This document shows, piece after piece, positions 10,323 through 18,925 of a DNA stretch of 64,000 bases (position 1 is its first letter; each line of letters begins with the position of its first letter). The translations under genes and the position numbers were made by a program. Source of the stretch: Avibacterium paragallinarum (GTDB lineage: Bacteria; Pseudomonadota; Gammaproteobacteria; Enterobacterales; Pasteurellaceae). Where the stretch lies: assembly GCF_900450705.1 (NCBI RefSeq), contig NZ_UGHK01000002.1, positions 1,156,970 to 1,220,969 on the forward strand, written 5' to 3'. The notes under the pieces are model-generated. The model was not told the origin of the DNA and made no database searches. It saw only the letters and a list, made by a program, of their open reading frames with translations.

Positions 10323-10996
10323 TATTTGCTTACCTTACTTAATTCTTGACGCATTTCGTCAATCACTTTTTGATAATCGGGTTGATCGAAAATTGCCGAG
10401 CCAGCCACAAAAGTATCCGCCCCTGCGCGTGCAATTTCCGCAATATTATTCACTTTCACTCCGCCATCGACTTCTAAACGAATATCCAAACCACTTTCAT
10501 CAATACGTTGGCGAGCTTGTTTTAATTTTTCCAGCGTAGCAGGAATAAAAGACTGACCGCCAAATCCCGGATTTACCGACATTAGCAAGATCATATCTAC
10601 TTTATCCATCACATAATCCAAATAGCTTAATGGCGTAGCGGGATTAAACACCAAGCCTGCTTTGCAGCCATTATCACGAATAAGTTGCAATGAGCGATCA
10701 ATATGTTCTGTGGCTTCAGGGTGGAAAGTGATGTAATTCGCCCCTGCTTTGGCAAAATCAGGGATTAAACGATCTACTGGTTTCACCATTAAATGCACGT
10801 CAATGGGGGCGGTGATGCCGTAATCACGCAAGGCTTTGCATACCGCAGGGCCGAAGGTTAAATTCGGCACATAATGGTTATCCATTACATCAAAATGAAT
10901 TAAATCTGCACCGCACTTTAGCACGTTTTCCACGTCTTCGCCTAAGCGCGCCAAATCCGCTGATAAAATCGATGGGGCAATTAAAAATGGTTTCAT
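10322..10996 (-). CDS. rpe: Ribulose-phosphate 3-epimerase
   Basis: Pentose-phosphate enzyme interconverting ribulose-5-phosphate and xylulose-5-phosphate; TIM barrel. I start at 10996 ([19 protein letters not shown]) because a GAGGG ribosome site lies at proper spacing before it; the in-frame ATG at 11008 would overlap that site. The family motifs [17 protein letters not shown] and SVNPGFGGQ are present. 224 residues. First gene of rpe-gph-trpS here; dam is not next to it. Confidence 0.96.
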   Translation of the reverse strand: MKPFLIAPSILSADLARLGEDVENVLKCGADLIHFDVMDNHYVPNLTFGPAVCKALRDYGITAPIDVHLMVKPVDRLIPDFAKAGANYITFHPEATEHIDRSLQLIRDNGCKAGLVFNPATPLSYLDYVMDKVDMILLMSVNPGFGGQSFIPATLEKLKQARQRIDESGLDIRLEVDGGVKVNNIAEIARAGADTFVAGSAIFDQPDYQKVIDEMRQELSKVSK

Positions 10997-11149
10997 TTTA
11001 TCCCTCAAAAATCACAAAAAACGATGGCGGATAGTGTACTACTTAATAAGGCAAAGTTTAAGGAAATTTGCCCTTTGTGATTGATTATTTTCACCTATGG
11101 CTTTTATAATCGCCGTTTTGAATCATTAGGGAATAACTAGAGGAAAGCA

Positions 11150-11761
11150 ATGGAATTTTATCTACAAGGCTTTTTAATGTGCTTTGGGCTTATCGCCACC
11201 ATTGGTGCACAAAACACATTTTTACTTAAACAAGGCTTGCTCAAACAGCATGTTTTTGTACTTTGTACATTATTTTTTCTCTGTGATTGCTTGTTGTTTT
11301 CCCTTGGCGTGTTTGGCTTAGGGCATTTCATTAGCCAAGAAAAAATTGCCAGTGTAATATTAGCCTTAGTAGGGGGATTATTTTTACTGGTTTATGGGGC
11401 AAGAGCTTTCCTCTCCGCCTATCGCAATAACACCGCTCTGGCACTTGAGCAAGACACAACCTTGCCATTGAAAAAAATCATCCTTATCGCCTTAGCCTTA
11501 ACCTTTCTCAACCCTCACGTTTATCTTGATACGATCGTTATTGTCGGTGGCATCGCGGGAACATTAAGTGCGGAACAAAAATTCGCCTTTTTGCTAGGAA
11601 CGATTTCCGCTTCAGGATTATGGTTTTTCTCTGTAGGCTATGGTGCAAGATTGCTTATTCCCCTTTTCCAAAAAACGATTACTTGGCGACTGCTTGATTT
11701 CACTACAGGGGTAATTATGTGGTTTATTGCGTTTGGATTGATCAAATATGCTTTCGCATAG
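11150..11761 (+). CDS. argO: LysE/ArgO-family amino acid exporter
   Basis: Inner-membrane exporter of the LysE superfamily, most likely for arginine. The 203 residues form about six hydrophobic segments. The family text TIGAQNTFLLKQGLLKQHV near the N-terminus, TFLNPHVYLDTIVIVGG mid-protein and VIMWFIAFGL near the C-terminus closely follow E. coli ArgO. It diverges from rpe and ends at a bidirectional hairpin shared with ridA. The substrate (arginine versus lysine) is inferred from ArgO-like motifs. Confidence 0.85.
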   Translation: MEFYLQGFLMCFGLIATIGAQNTFLLKQGLLKQHVFVLCTLFFLCDCLLFSLGVFGLGHFISQEKIASVILALVGGLFLLVYGARAFLSAYRNNTALALEQDTTLPLKKIILIALALTFLNPHVYLDTIVIVGGIAGTLSAEQKFAFLLGTISASGLWFFSVGYGARLLIPLFQKTITWRLLDFTTGVIMWFIAFGLIKYAFA

Positions 11762-11777
11762 CGAAAATTAAAATAAA

Positions 11778-11799
11778 AAAGGGCGATCATCTCGCCCTT
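11778..11799. terminator. Bidirectional terminator between argO and ridA
   Basis: GGGCGA and TCGCCC pair across a five-base loop, flanked by an A run on one side and TTA on the other. It lies in the 53-base gap between the convergent genes. Confidence 0.8.
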
Positions 11800-11814
11800 A
11801 TGTTTACCTGCAAA

Positions 11815-12204
11815 TTATTTTCTTACGGCAATCGCTTCAATTTCTAAGCCCACATCTTTAGGCAAACGAGCCACTTCCACACAAGAACGTGCAGGGAAAT
11901 TAGGGTGATTATTTTCTTTAAAGAAACGTTCATATTCTGCATTTACTATAGCAAAATCATTTAAGTCTTTAACAAAAACCGTCGTTTTCACAATATCAGC
12001 CACGCTTAAACCTGCTTGCTCAATAATGGCTTTAACATTTTCTAAAGATTGGCGTGCTTGAGCCACAATATCCACAGGCACTTCACCTGTTGCAGGATTA
12101 ACCGGAATTTGCCCAGAAGTTAGCACTAAATTGCCTAAATCCACCGCTTGTACATAAGGCCCAATCGCCGCTGGTGCTTTTTCGGTATGAATAATTTTTG
12201 TCAT
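11815..12204 (-). CDS. ridA: RidA family enamine/imine deaminase
   Basis: Hydrolyses reactive 2-aminoacrylate and related enamines produced by PLP enzymes. I choose the ATG at 12204 (MTKIIHTEKAPAAIGPYVQA) rather than 15 codons upstream, because family members start at this point and a GGAAATAAA ribosome region precedes it. This gives 129 residues, the usual YjgF/RidA length. The conserved RSCVEVARLP segment contains the substrate-binding arginine and cysteine. Transcribed alone, convergent to argO. Confidence 0.94.
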   Translation of the reverse strand: MTKIIHTEKAPAAIGPYVQAVDLGNLVLTSGQIPVNPATGEVPVDIVAQARQSLENVKAIIEQAGLSVADIVKTTVFVKDLNDFAIVNAEYERFFKENNHPNFPARSCVEVARLPKDVGLEIEAIAVRK

Positions 12205-12294
12205 TTTATTTCCTTTTATTGAATGAAAAGATGGTTTTATTCTATGCAATCTTGCCGAAAACTGAAAGGAAAATCTATTTGTATAACGTGCTTA

Positions 12295-12579
12295 TTAAGG
12301 ACGTGGATAAAGCCTGCGACTATGAATAATGGTTTTGATATGCACTTCATCGTTTAAAATATCATAAACAATACGATAACCACGACAAAAGGCTTCGCGC
12401 GTTCCATCATTGCGCATTCGACCGATAGCTTGGGGCATAAAGGCAATCATATCAATTTTGGCGTGAATATCTTGGTAGAGTTTCATACCACTGATGAAAG
12501 AATAGGTAAATTCAGCTACATTTTCTACAATATGATTGATGTTATTTTGTGCTTCTTGGCTAACAATAACCTTATACAT
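12295..12579 (-). CDS. RelE/ParE-superfamily toxin
   Basis: 94-residue small basic protein beginning MYKVIVSQEAQNNINHIVEN. Size, the N-terminal helix pattern and the C-terminal strand text AFCRGYRIVYDILNDEVHI fit the ParE_toxin fold; RelE-type members cleave mRNA at the ribosome and ParE-type members poison gyrase. The start is set by overlap with the upstream antitoxin frame: its ATG lies inside the antitoxin's last codons. The subtype cannot be decided from sequence alone. Confidence 0.8.
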   Translation of the reverse strand: MYKVIVSQEAQNNINHIVENVAEFTYSFISGMKLYQDIHAKIDMIAFMPQAIGRMRNDGTREAFCRGYRIVYDILNDEVHIKTIIHSRRLYPRP

Positions 12580-12745
12580 AGGAATGATTTTCCATTTCTT
12601 CGAATTCACGCGCCTTGCGTTCAAGCAATGCAAGTGTTTGTCGTCTGGATTCTTCTAGCGTTAAAACACGCCCCGCTTTAAAATCTTCATCAGCACGGCG
12701 GATTTTTTCCGCTAAAAATTCATCATAACCTTTTTCTTTAAACAT
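12572..12745 (-). CDS. Small antitoxin partner of the RelE/ParE-like toxin
   Basis: 57-residue acidic, helix-rich protein read by hand from the ATG at 12745 (MFKEKGYDEFLAEKIRRADE) to the TAA at 12572. It contains DEDFKAGRVLTLEE and ends EFEEMENHSYV. It overlaps the toxin start by 8 bases, the classic antitoxin-first coupled layout of type II modules. An AAAGAGAAAC region upstream may serve as ribosome site. It shows no strong match I can name to RelB, ParD or Phd; the role is inferred from position, size and charge. Confidence 0.72.
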   Translation of the reverse strand: MFKEKGYDEFLAEKIRRADEDFKAGRVLTLEESRRQTLALLERKAREFEEMENHSYV

Positions 12746-12880
12746 TTGGTTTCTCTTTAATAGACTTGAACGAATATTGAACTGATCCTAGCACCTTTTC
12801 CATTGAACAACAACAGATTCAAGGGGCTTTAGTGTGTAGCAACTGTATTCAGCTAAAAAGCAAAAATACAAATTCGTTAA

Positions 12881-13828
12881 TTAAAGTGCGTGAGCGTCCC
12901 ATTGCGAGTCATCGCGGACAATCGCATTTAAAATGGTGAGAAGTTTACGCATACAGGCGTTAATCGCCACTTTGAACGCCTTACCATTAGCACGTAAGCG
13001 TTCGTAAAATTGTTTAAGTTTAGGCTCAAAACGCACACAAACAAATGTTGCCATATACAGTGCATTTCGTACGGCTTTGCGACCACCTGAACAGCGGCTT
13101 TTCCATTTGGTGTTGCCACTTTCTTTAGGATGGGGTGCAACACCAACAAGTGAAGCGATTTGTTTATGTGTGTATTGACCTAACTCAGGCAACATTGACA
13201 TCAAAACGGCTATTGTTTGTGTACCCAACCCTTTGATGTCTTTAAACTTTTTTATTGTATCGTCAAAATGTTTGAGATGCTGTTCGATTTCCCTATCCAG
13301 CTCATCAATACGCAGGCTGAGATAGTCGATATGCTGTTCAACACTGAATACTTGTGTGGAATGAACTTGTTCAAGGCGGTTTTTCTCCGCAAAACGCATT
13401 TCAACAAGCTGATTACGGCGTGAAACAAGGGCTTCAAGCTGTTCCTGCTCGGGAGTGGGTGGTATGTAAAGCTGCTGTGCTACATTATCACGCATTGCGA
13501 GCATTTGGGCGTAAAAAGCCAACATTTTGGCGTCTTTATTGTCGGTTTTTGCTAGTGACTGCGACATCGCAAACTGATTGGTTTGTCGCGGGTTAGCAAT
13601 CACCACACGAAAGCCTGTGCGGTGGAGTGCTTTAGCTAATGGGAGTTCAAGCCCACCGGTGCTTTCAAGGACAATTAAGTCCACACTGAAACGACGTAAA
13701 TACTCAATGGTATGTGCAATCCCTTTCGGATTGTTGGTTTCGGTCTTAGTTCGTTTTTGGGTAGAAAGCCCAATGACGAAATGACGTTTAGCAACATCAA
13801 TACCACAATAAGTTTGTTCATTCATCAT
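12881..13828 (-). CDS. IS110-family DEDD transposase, copy 1
   Basis: RuvC-like N-terminal domain plus C-terminal Tnp domain. Visible acidic residues are in CGIDVAKRHF (D near residue 10), VLESTGG (E near residue 57) and KTDNKDAKMLA. The C-terminal region has GVAPHPKESGNTKWKSRCSG, carrying the conserved serine region of IS110 recombinases. I start at MMNEQTYCG because AAGGCAGG sits properly upstream. About 315 residues and intact. Family knowledge: these enzymes act with a structured bridge RNA encoded in the element end. Confidence 0.93.
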   Translation of the reverse strand: MMNEQTYCGIDVAKRHFVIGLSTQKRTKTETNNPKGIAHTIEYLRRFSVDLIVLESTGGLELPLAKALHRTGFRVVIANPRQTNQFAMSQSLAKTDNKDAKMLAFYAQMLAMRDNVAQQLYIPPTPEQEQLEALVSRRNQLVEMRFAEKNRLEQVHSTQVFSVEQHIDYLSLRIDELDREIEQHLKHFDDTIKKFKDIKGLGTQTIAVLMSMLPELGQYTHKQIASLVGVAPHPKESGNTKWKSRCSGGRKAVRNALYMATFVCVRFEPKLKQFYERLRANGKAFKVAINACMRKLLTILNAIVRDDSQWDAHAL

Positions 13829-13884
13829 TAACCTGCCTTGCATTCGGGTTTAAGTCTGGCAACTGTTCGGTTTTTTGGTGAAAT

Positions 13885-13947
13885 GTTATCTGCTCTCATT
13901 GCTACAACTCGGTTTGTTGCCTGGGGCGGACGCGAGATGCAGATAAC
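13885..13947 (-). ncRNA. Candidate bridge RNA core of IS110 copy 1
   Basis: Within the non-coding 5' end of the element, GTTATCTGC (13885-13893) and GCAGATAAC (13939-13947) form a perfect nine-base-pair stem, extended by CTC/GAG after a bulge. The loop holds a small CAAC/GTTG hairpin and the nonamer GGGGCGGAC (13923-13931). The same nonamer is at 13987-13995, in the palindrome adjoining the element end. IS110-group elements encode bridge RNAs in this position. Function is inferred; transcript ends are unknown. Confidence 0.5.
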
Positions 13948-13986
13948 GGGGTTTTGTTGCTATTTTATATTAATTTTAATATACAA

Positions 13987-14009
13987 GGGGCGGACCGATG
14001 TGTCCGCCC
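13987..14009. repeat. Interspersed palindromic repeat adjoining IS110 copy 1
   Basis: GGGGCGGAC (13987-13995) and GTCCGCCC (14002-14009) are the arms of a short palindrome. Variants of the same repeat occur near 22950, 24848, 44455, 44620, 44683, 45574 and 45638. A decayed inverted-type copy lies at 14034-14058. REP-like and not coding. Confidence 0.8.
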
Positions 14010-14087
14010 AACATTTAACACAACCACTCTATTCGGGCAGGCACACAGCCTAGCCCTACACAAATCATCAAAAGAGCGGTTAAAAAC

Positions 14088-14669
14088 TCACAACGGATTT
14101 AACGCATTAATCAGTCTAATTTCCTCATAGTCAGCTAAATCCGTGAGAAAAATTGACCGCACTTTAATTTTATTTTGTTGTAGCAATGCGGTGCGTTGGG
14201 TGCCGATTAACAATGGGCTGTCGGGGGTGAACCATTGTGAGCCTTGGCGTAACACCAGATTACCAATGGAACAATCCGTTACCTTACCATTTTTGATAAT
14301 CATAATCTCATCGCAGTCGCCTTTTTGTTTCAGCAATTCATTGAAAATAGCACGGTCACTGTATTTGAGGTGGTAGTCAATGTCATCGCAAATTACGGGT
14401 TGAAAGCGTTGGTAGGTTTTACGCTGATAGGGAAAACATTGCAGGTGATATTGCGTGGCGTTGTAGTCGATACGGCAGCGGATAAGCGAGCTTTGGTTGT
14501 TCGCCCAAAGTACGGTGTTTTTTCGCAGAATTTTTGCTAGGGAAAAAATTTCATAAGGTTGCCCTGCATAAAATTCACGCAGACTAGTTTCATAACGCTG
14601 TTGGTGTTGGGCAAGATTTTGCACTTGTCCCTTTTCAATGCATAGGGTTTCAAACAGAGGAAAATTCAT
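14088..14669 (-). CDS. pabC: Aminotransferase class IV, probable 4-amino-4-deoxychorismate lyase
   Basis: PLP-dependent fold IV enzyme. In folate synthesis this step releases pyruvate from aminodeoxychorismate to give p-aminobenzoate. 193 residues is shorter than E. coli PabC (269) but matches a compact Pasteurellaceae form as I recall it. The sequence has DRAIFNELLKQKGDCDEIMI and the cofactor-binding stretch GKVTDCSIGNLVLRQG. It starts one base inside the end of pabB, so the two are translationally coupled. Assignment rests on fold features and pab context. Confidence 0.82.
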   Translation of the reverse strand: MNFPLFETLCIEKGQVQNLAQHQQRYETSLREFYAGQPYEIFSLAKILRKNTVLWANNQSSLIRCRIDYNATQYHLQCFPYQRKTYQRFQPVICDDIDYHLKYSDRAIFNELLKQKGDCDEIMIIKNGKVTDCSIGNLVLRQGSQWFTPDSPLLIGTQRTALLQQNKIKVRSIFLTDLADYEEIRLINALNPL

Positions 14670-15664
14670 TATTTTTCACCTTCCTGATATTTAAGTGGAA
14701 CATAAATTTTCTCTAACAATTCTTGATATTCTTGCGCTGCTTGGCTTTGAATAGTGATGCCGCCGCCACTGTGGAAAGCAGTGTTTCCGTTTTGCTGAGA
14801 AATAAAGCGAATGGCCACCGCACTTTCTAGGCTTTCGCCGTTAAAAATACCAAACACGCCAGTGTAATAGCCCCGTGGTGCTAGTTCGGCTTGTTGAATG
14901 GTGGCAACGGTTTTTTCTTTCGGCGCACCGCTGATTGAGCCAGCGGGTAAAAGTTGGCTAAGCATTGTGCCGATGTTGGCTTGCCAGTTTTTCTTAAGAT
15001 CGGCACAAATTTCAGAACTTGTTTGCCAGATCGCGCCACGTTCGGTAAAAATCTTTTCTAAATAACGAAAGCGTTTTACTTGCACATTTTGCCCTACGAT
15101 AGCCAGATCATTACGCATTAAATCCACAATGGTGTAATGTTCCCGTTGTTCTTTTTCGCAATTGAGCAATTGATTTTCTGCATCAGGCAAGTTGGCATTA
15201 ATCGTGCCTTTCATTGGGTAAGTGAAAATTTGGTTATGCGAGATTTTCACGAAAGGTTCAGGGGAAAAGCAGACAAACTCGTTTTTAAACAAGAGTTTAT
15301 ATTTCGCCTGCGTGGCAGAAAAAAGTGTATTTAGATCGTAATTTATCGCAATCGGCGTGGCATAAGTCAGATTAAGCAAATAGGAATTTCCTTGCTGTAA
15401 CGCTTGCTGCACAATCTCAAAACCTTGCTGATAAGTGGCGAAATCAATGGGAAATTTTTCTAGCTTAAAGGGCTGTTTTGGGGGGGCTTTTTGTGCCGTT
15501 GCAAGATTATTTTGGCTGGCAAATTCAAACCAAATGCCTTGCTCTGCACATTGTTCAAGAGGGCAAATGATGGGCTTTTGCTGTTCAAAATCAATCAAAA
15601 AGAAAAAGGGCGTTCGCTGGTTTCCTAGTTGGTTGGCTTGTGAAATCAAGTCATTCAATAGCAT
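14669..15664 (-). CDS. pabB: Aminodeoxychorismate synthase component I
   Basis: Chorismate-binding enzyme converting chorismate and ammonia to 4-amino-4-deoxychorismate. The 331 residues cover the chorismate-binding catalytic domain and lack most of the N-terminal lobe of longer homologues (E. coli 453). Signature segments are YPMKGTINANLPD, REHYTIVDLMRNDLA and LLPAGSISGAPKEKT. It lies head to head with pabA across 56 bases and is coupled to pabC. Confidence 0.92.
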   Translation of the reverse strand: MLLNDLISQANQLGNQRTPFFFLIDFEQQKPIICPLEQCAEQGIWFEFASQNNLATAQKAPPKQPFKLEKFPIDFATYQQGFEIVQQALQQGNSYLLNLTYATPIAINYDLNTLFSATQAKYKLLFKNEFVCFSPEPFVKISHNQIFTYPMKGTINANLPDAENQLLNCEKEQREHYTIVDLMRNDLAIVGQNVQVKRFRYLEKIFTERGAIWQTSSEICADLKKNWQANIGTMLSQLLPAGSISGAPKEKTVATIQQAELAPRGYYTGVFGIFNGESLESAVAIRFISQQNGNTAFHSGGGITIQSQAAQEYQELLEKIYVPLKYQEGEK

Positions 15665-15720
15665 AAAAAGGGCTAATCAAGTAAGATAATCAAATGCCAG
15701 CATTGTAGAAAATCTTCAGA

Positions 15721-16290
15721 ATGAACACAAATTTATTAATTATCAATAATCACGATTCTTTTACCTATAATTTAGTGGATTTAATTCGTCAATTTGACGT
15801 GCCGTTTTCTGTGGTGAATGTGGAACAGCTAAACCTTGATGAAGTGGACAATTTTAGCCATATTTTGATTTCTCCTGGCCCTGATGTGCCGAGTGCTTAT
15901 CCACAACTGTTTGCGATGTTGGAACACTATCAGCATAGCAAATCGATTTTAGGGGTTTGTCTTGGGCATCAAACCCTATGCCAGTTTTTTGGTGCAACCT
16001 TGTATAATTTACCGCAAGTGCGACACGGGCAAGCGAAACAAATCAAAGTGCGGTCAAATTCTGCCCTATTTTTCGGCTTGCCTACGCAATTTCAAATTGG
16101 GCTTTACCATTCGTGGGCGGTCTCGCAGCAGCATTTTCCGCCACAATTGGAGATTACCGCCACTTGCGAAGACGATGTGATTATGGCAATGCAGCATCGC
16201 CATTTGCCGATTTTTGGCGTACAATTTCACCCAGAATCCTATATTTCAGAACAGGGTAAGGCGTTAATTGCTAACTGGTTGAAAACTTAA
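15721..16290 (+). CDS. pabA: Aminodeoxychorismate synthase glutamine amidotransferase (PabA/TrpG type)
   Basis: Class I glutamine amidotransferase that supplies ammonia to PabB. 189 residues. The nucleophile cysteine is in GVCLGHQTLCQFFGA (near residue 79), and the His-Glu pair is in VQFHPESYISEQG near residue 168. The N-terminus NNHDSFTYNLVDLI is typical. It is divergent from pabB rather than in one operon with it. A TrpG role cannot be excluded by sequence, but the neighbouring pabB and pabC favour folate synthesis. Confidence 0.9.
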   Translation: MNTNLLIINNHDSFTYNLVDLIRQFDVPFSVVNVEQLNLDEVDNFSHILISPGPDVPSAYPQLFAMLEHYQHSKSILGVCLGHQTLCQFFGATLYNLPQVRHGQAKQIKVRSNSALFFGLPTQFQIGLYHSWAVSQQHFPPQLEITATCEDDVIMAMQHRHLPIFGVQFHPESYISEQGKALIANWLKT

Positions 16291-16360
16291 AGCTATCAAA
16301 TTTTTGATAATAAATAGTTTTAAACTATCAAATCTATCATTTATATCCATTTTATTTGTA

Positions 16361-16374
16361 AGGGATTAATCCCT
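16361..16374. promoter_or_regulatory. Perfect palindrome upstream of dps, possible operator
   Basis: AGGGATTAATCCCT is a 14-base perfect palindrome 34 bases before the dps start and touching a possible -10 (TATCATACT). The segment before it (16291-16340) has repeated CTATCAAAT words. It may be a repressor site for dps; the regulator is unknown. Confidence 0.4.
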
Positions 16375-16408
16375 ATCATACTTCCAACAAAATAGAGGAG
16401 AACATACT

Positions 16409-16888
16409 ATGGCAACAAATATCGGCTTAGACAAAGCAACTTCAGAAAAATTAGCACAAGAACTCAATAACTTACTTGCGACTTATCAAGTATTTTATAT
16501 GAACGTGCGTGGTTATCACTGGAACATTAAAGGGGTAAACTTCTTTGAATTACACGCAAAATTTGAAGAAATTTATGATGATTTAGTGGTGAAAGTGGAC
16601 GAAATCGCAGAGCGTATTTTGACTTTAGGCTATACGCCAAGCAATGCGTTCAGCGAATATTTAACCAAATCTTTAATTAAAGAACACGTTAGTGTAAGCG
16701 AAGCACAAGAATGCTTAAGCGGTACGTTAAGTGGTTTCAAAACCTTGTTGGAACAACAACGCGAAATCCTCGCCTTAGCTGCCGATGCTGATGATGAAGG
16801 TACAGCTTCACAAATGAGCGACTACATCAAAGAGCAAGAAAAATTAGTGTGGATGTTTACTGCTGCTTGTGAAAGTTGCAATAAATAA
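16409..16888 (+). CDS. dps: Dps family ferritin-like DNA-protection protein
   Basis: Dodecameric iron-binding miniferritin that oxidises Fe(II) with peroxide and protects DNA in stress. 159 residues. The ferroxidase ligands lie in MNVRGYHWNIKGVNFFELHA and FEEIYDDLVVKVDEIAER, the Dps signature. A GAGGAG ribosome site precedes the ATG. It is monocistronic with its own terminator. Confidence 0.95.
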   Translation: MATNIGLDKATSEKLAQELNNLLATYQVFYMNVRGYHWNIKGVNFFELHAKFEEIYDDLVVKVDEIAERILTLGYTPSNAFSEYLTKSLIKEHVSVSEAQECLSGTLSGFKTLLEQQREILALAADADDEGTASQMSDYIKEQEKLVWMFTAACESCNK

Positions 16889-16903
16889 TTACAAACTTTA
16901 CTG

Positions 16904-16931
16904 AAAAGGCGATCGATGGATCGCCTTTTTT
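16904..16931 (+). terminator. Terminator after dps
   Basis: AAAAGGCGATC and GATCGCCTTTT pair across a GATG loop and are followed by T residues. A strong intrinsic terminator 16 bases after the stop codon. Confidence 0.9.
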
Positions 16932-17064
16932 ACTTTATATCTTTCATTGTGTTTTCGAATATCGCTTTAGGCTATGAGGATTTTCAATTTTTACTAGAAA
17001 AATGAGTAAAGATAAATACTTAATAATATATAATAAAGTAAATTTGTCTTTGTAAGGAATGGTA

Positions 17065-17406
17065 ATGGAGTATAACCTCAACCAAAAAATCTTCGCCGCC
17101 GTTGTAAATAGCGAAAGTGGGGAAGTGAGTAACCAAACGCGTTTTCATTATTTTCAACAAGGCACGATGATTTGGGCTGAGTACGCAGGCGGTGAAATTA
17201 AAAAAGGTTTTCTGATTGGCAAATTTATTTCTGATAATGAAATTAGCTTTACTTATCAACATCTTAATCAGCAATTTGAAAACCGCCTAGGCAAATGCGT
17301 TAGTAAAATTTCCTCCTTGCCTTCAGGCAAATTGTGTTTAAATGAACAGTGGCAATGGCTAGACGGCGAGCAAGAAACAGGCGAATCAGTCATTGAAGAA
17401 ATTTAA
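17065..17406 (+). CDS. Conserved protein of unknown function (so-called N-acetylglutamate synthase-like)
   Basis: 113 residues from the ATG at 17065; the ATG six bases earlier abuts the AAGGA ribosome site and is less likely. The sequence FHYFQQGTMIWAEYAGGEIKKGFLIGK and the ending NEQWQWLDGEQETGESVIEE resemble a small beta-rich family often labelled n-acetylglutamate synthase in databases, a label without good functional support. I see no catalytic motif and no membrane segment. It stands alone between dps and mnmE. Confidence 0.8.
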   Translation: MEYNLNQKIFAAVVNSESGEVSNQTRFHYFQQGTMIWAEYAGGEIKKGFLIGKFISDNEISFTYQHLNQQFENRLGKCVSKISSLPSGKLCLNEQWQWLDGEQETGESVIEEI

Positions 17407-17486
17407 AAACTCATTGAGAAAAATTTAAAATCAACTTAACAAAATCTAAGCATTTTAAAGTGCGGTGTTTTTAGGAAACATTTTTT

Positions 17487-18845
17487 ATGACAAAAGAAAC
17501 CATTGTCGCCCAAGCCACGCCGATCGGACGTGGGGGCGTGGGGATTTTAAGGGTGTCAGGGCCTTTAGCCAATCAGGTGGCTGAAGAGGTGCTAGGCAAG
17601 CCTCTCAAACCGCGTTTGGCAAATTATTTGCCTTTCAAAGATAGCGATGGCACGGTGTTAGATCAGGGAATTGCGTTATTCTTCAAAGCCCCAAACTCTT
17701 TCACGGGCGAAGATGTGCTTGAATTGCAAGGACACGGTGGGCAGATCATTTTAGATCTTCTCCTCAAACGCATTTTGCAAGTGAAAGGCGTTCGCTTAGC
17801 ACGTCCAGGGGAATTTTCCGAGCAGGCATTTTTGAACGACAAACTCGATCTTGCACAAGCAGAGGCGATCGCCGATCTCATTGATGCCACTTCTGAGCAA
17901 GCAGCACGCTCAGCCTTAAAATCCTTGCAGGGGGAATTTTCCAACAAAATCAACCAGTTGGTGGATTCCGTCATTTATCTGCGAACCTATGTGGAAGCGG
18001 CGATCGATTTTCCTGATGAAGAAATTGATTTCTTAGCCGACGGCAAAATCGAAGCCAAATTGCGTGAAATTATTGCTCAACTTGACAGCGTGCGAGCGGA
18101 AGCCAAGCAAGGAACGATTTTGCGTGAGGGAATGAAAGTAGTGATCGCGGGTCGCCCAAATGCGGGAAAATCTAGCCTACTTAATGCACTGGCAGGGCGT
18201 GAAGCTGCCATTGTTACCGATATCGCAGGCACAACCCGTGATGTGTTGCGGGAACATATTCATATTGACGGAATGCCGTTGCATATCATTGATACCGCAG
18301 GCTTGCGTGATGCCACCGATGAAGTAGAACGCATTGGGATTCGCCGTGCGTGGGACGAAATTGAGCAAGCAGATCGCATTATCCTGATGTTGGACAGCAC
18401 TGATAGCGAAGAAAATCTCGCGCAAGTGCGGTCAGAATTTTTGGCAAAATTGCCCGATAATATCCCTTTAACTCTTGTGCGAAACAAAGCGGATTTGAGT
18501 GGCGAGGCAGAAACTCTCCGCGAACAAAATGGGCAAACCACCATTAGCCTTTCAGCGAAAACCCAAGTGGGCGTGGACTTACTGCGTGAACATTTGAAGC
18601 AAGCAATGGGTTATAACACCAGTGCCGAAGGGGGCTTCTTAGCCCGCCGCCGCCATTTGGAAGCACTAGAACAAGCGGATTTACATTTGCAAGCAGGGCT
18701 AATTCAGCTCACTGAATTTCACGCGGGCGAATTGCTCGCCGAAGAATTGCGAATGGTGCAAAATCACCTCAGCGAAATCACTGGGCAGTTTACCTCCGAT
18801 GATTTACTCGGCAGCATCTTCAGCTCATTTTGTATCGGTAAATAA
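17487..18845 (+). CDS. mnmE: tRNA modification GTPase MnmE
   Basis: Acts with MnmG to install the 5-carboxymethylaminomethyl group at wobble uridine of certain tRNAs. 452 residues. An N-terminal tetrahydrofolate-binding domain is followed by the inserted G domain with GRPNAGKSS (near residue 221), the G2 loop TDIAGTTRD, the G3 element DTAGL and the G4 element NKAD. The C-terminus ends [13 protein letters not shown] with the catalytic cysteine. A USS lies directly upstream of the start. Confidence 0.97.
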   Translation: MTKETIVAQATPIGRGGVGILRVSGPLANQVAEEVLGKPLKPRLANYLPFKDSDGTVLDQGIALFFKAPNSFTGEDVLELQGHGGQIILDLLLKRILQVKGVRLARPGEFSEQAFLNDKLDLAQAEAIADLIDATSEQAARSALKSLQGEFSNKINQLVDSVIYLRTYVEAAIDFPDEEIDFLADGKIEAKLREIIAQLDSVRAEAKQGTILREGMKVVIAGRPNAGKSSLLNALAGREAAIVTDIAGTTRDVLREHIHIDGMPLHIIDTAGLRDATDEVERIGIRRAWDEIEQADRIILMLDSTDSEENLAQVRSEFLAKLPDNIPLTLVRNKADLSGEAETLREQNGQTTISLSAKTQVGVDLLREHLKQAMGYNTSAEGGFLARRRHLEALEQADLHLQAGLIQLTEFHAGELLAEELRMVQNHLSEITGQFTSDDLLGSIFSSFCIGK

Positions 18846-18925
18846 GTCGGTAGAAAATTAAAGTGCGGTGTGATTTTGTTATTTTATTATAATAATGCGA
18901 TGATTTTTGATAACGGAATTAAATA

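Larger units (their letters stand above)
12833..13990 (-). mobile_element. IS110-family insertion sequence, copy 1
   Basis: Element of about 1.16 kb shared with a second copy 10,134 bases downstream; shared sequence begins at 12833 and runs to the palindromic repeat at 13987. It holds a single transposase and a non-coding end of about 145 bases upstream of that gene, with only about 48 bases on the other side. That asymmetry is the layout of the IS110 group proper (not IS1111). No inverted termini or target duplication are evident, as usual for the family. It lies between the toxin-antitoxin pair and pabC. The exact outer boundary at the palindrome is uncertain by several bases. Confidence 0.88.
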
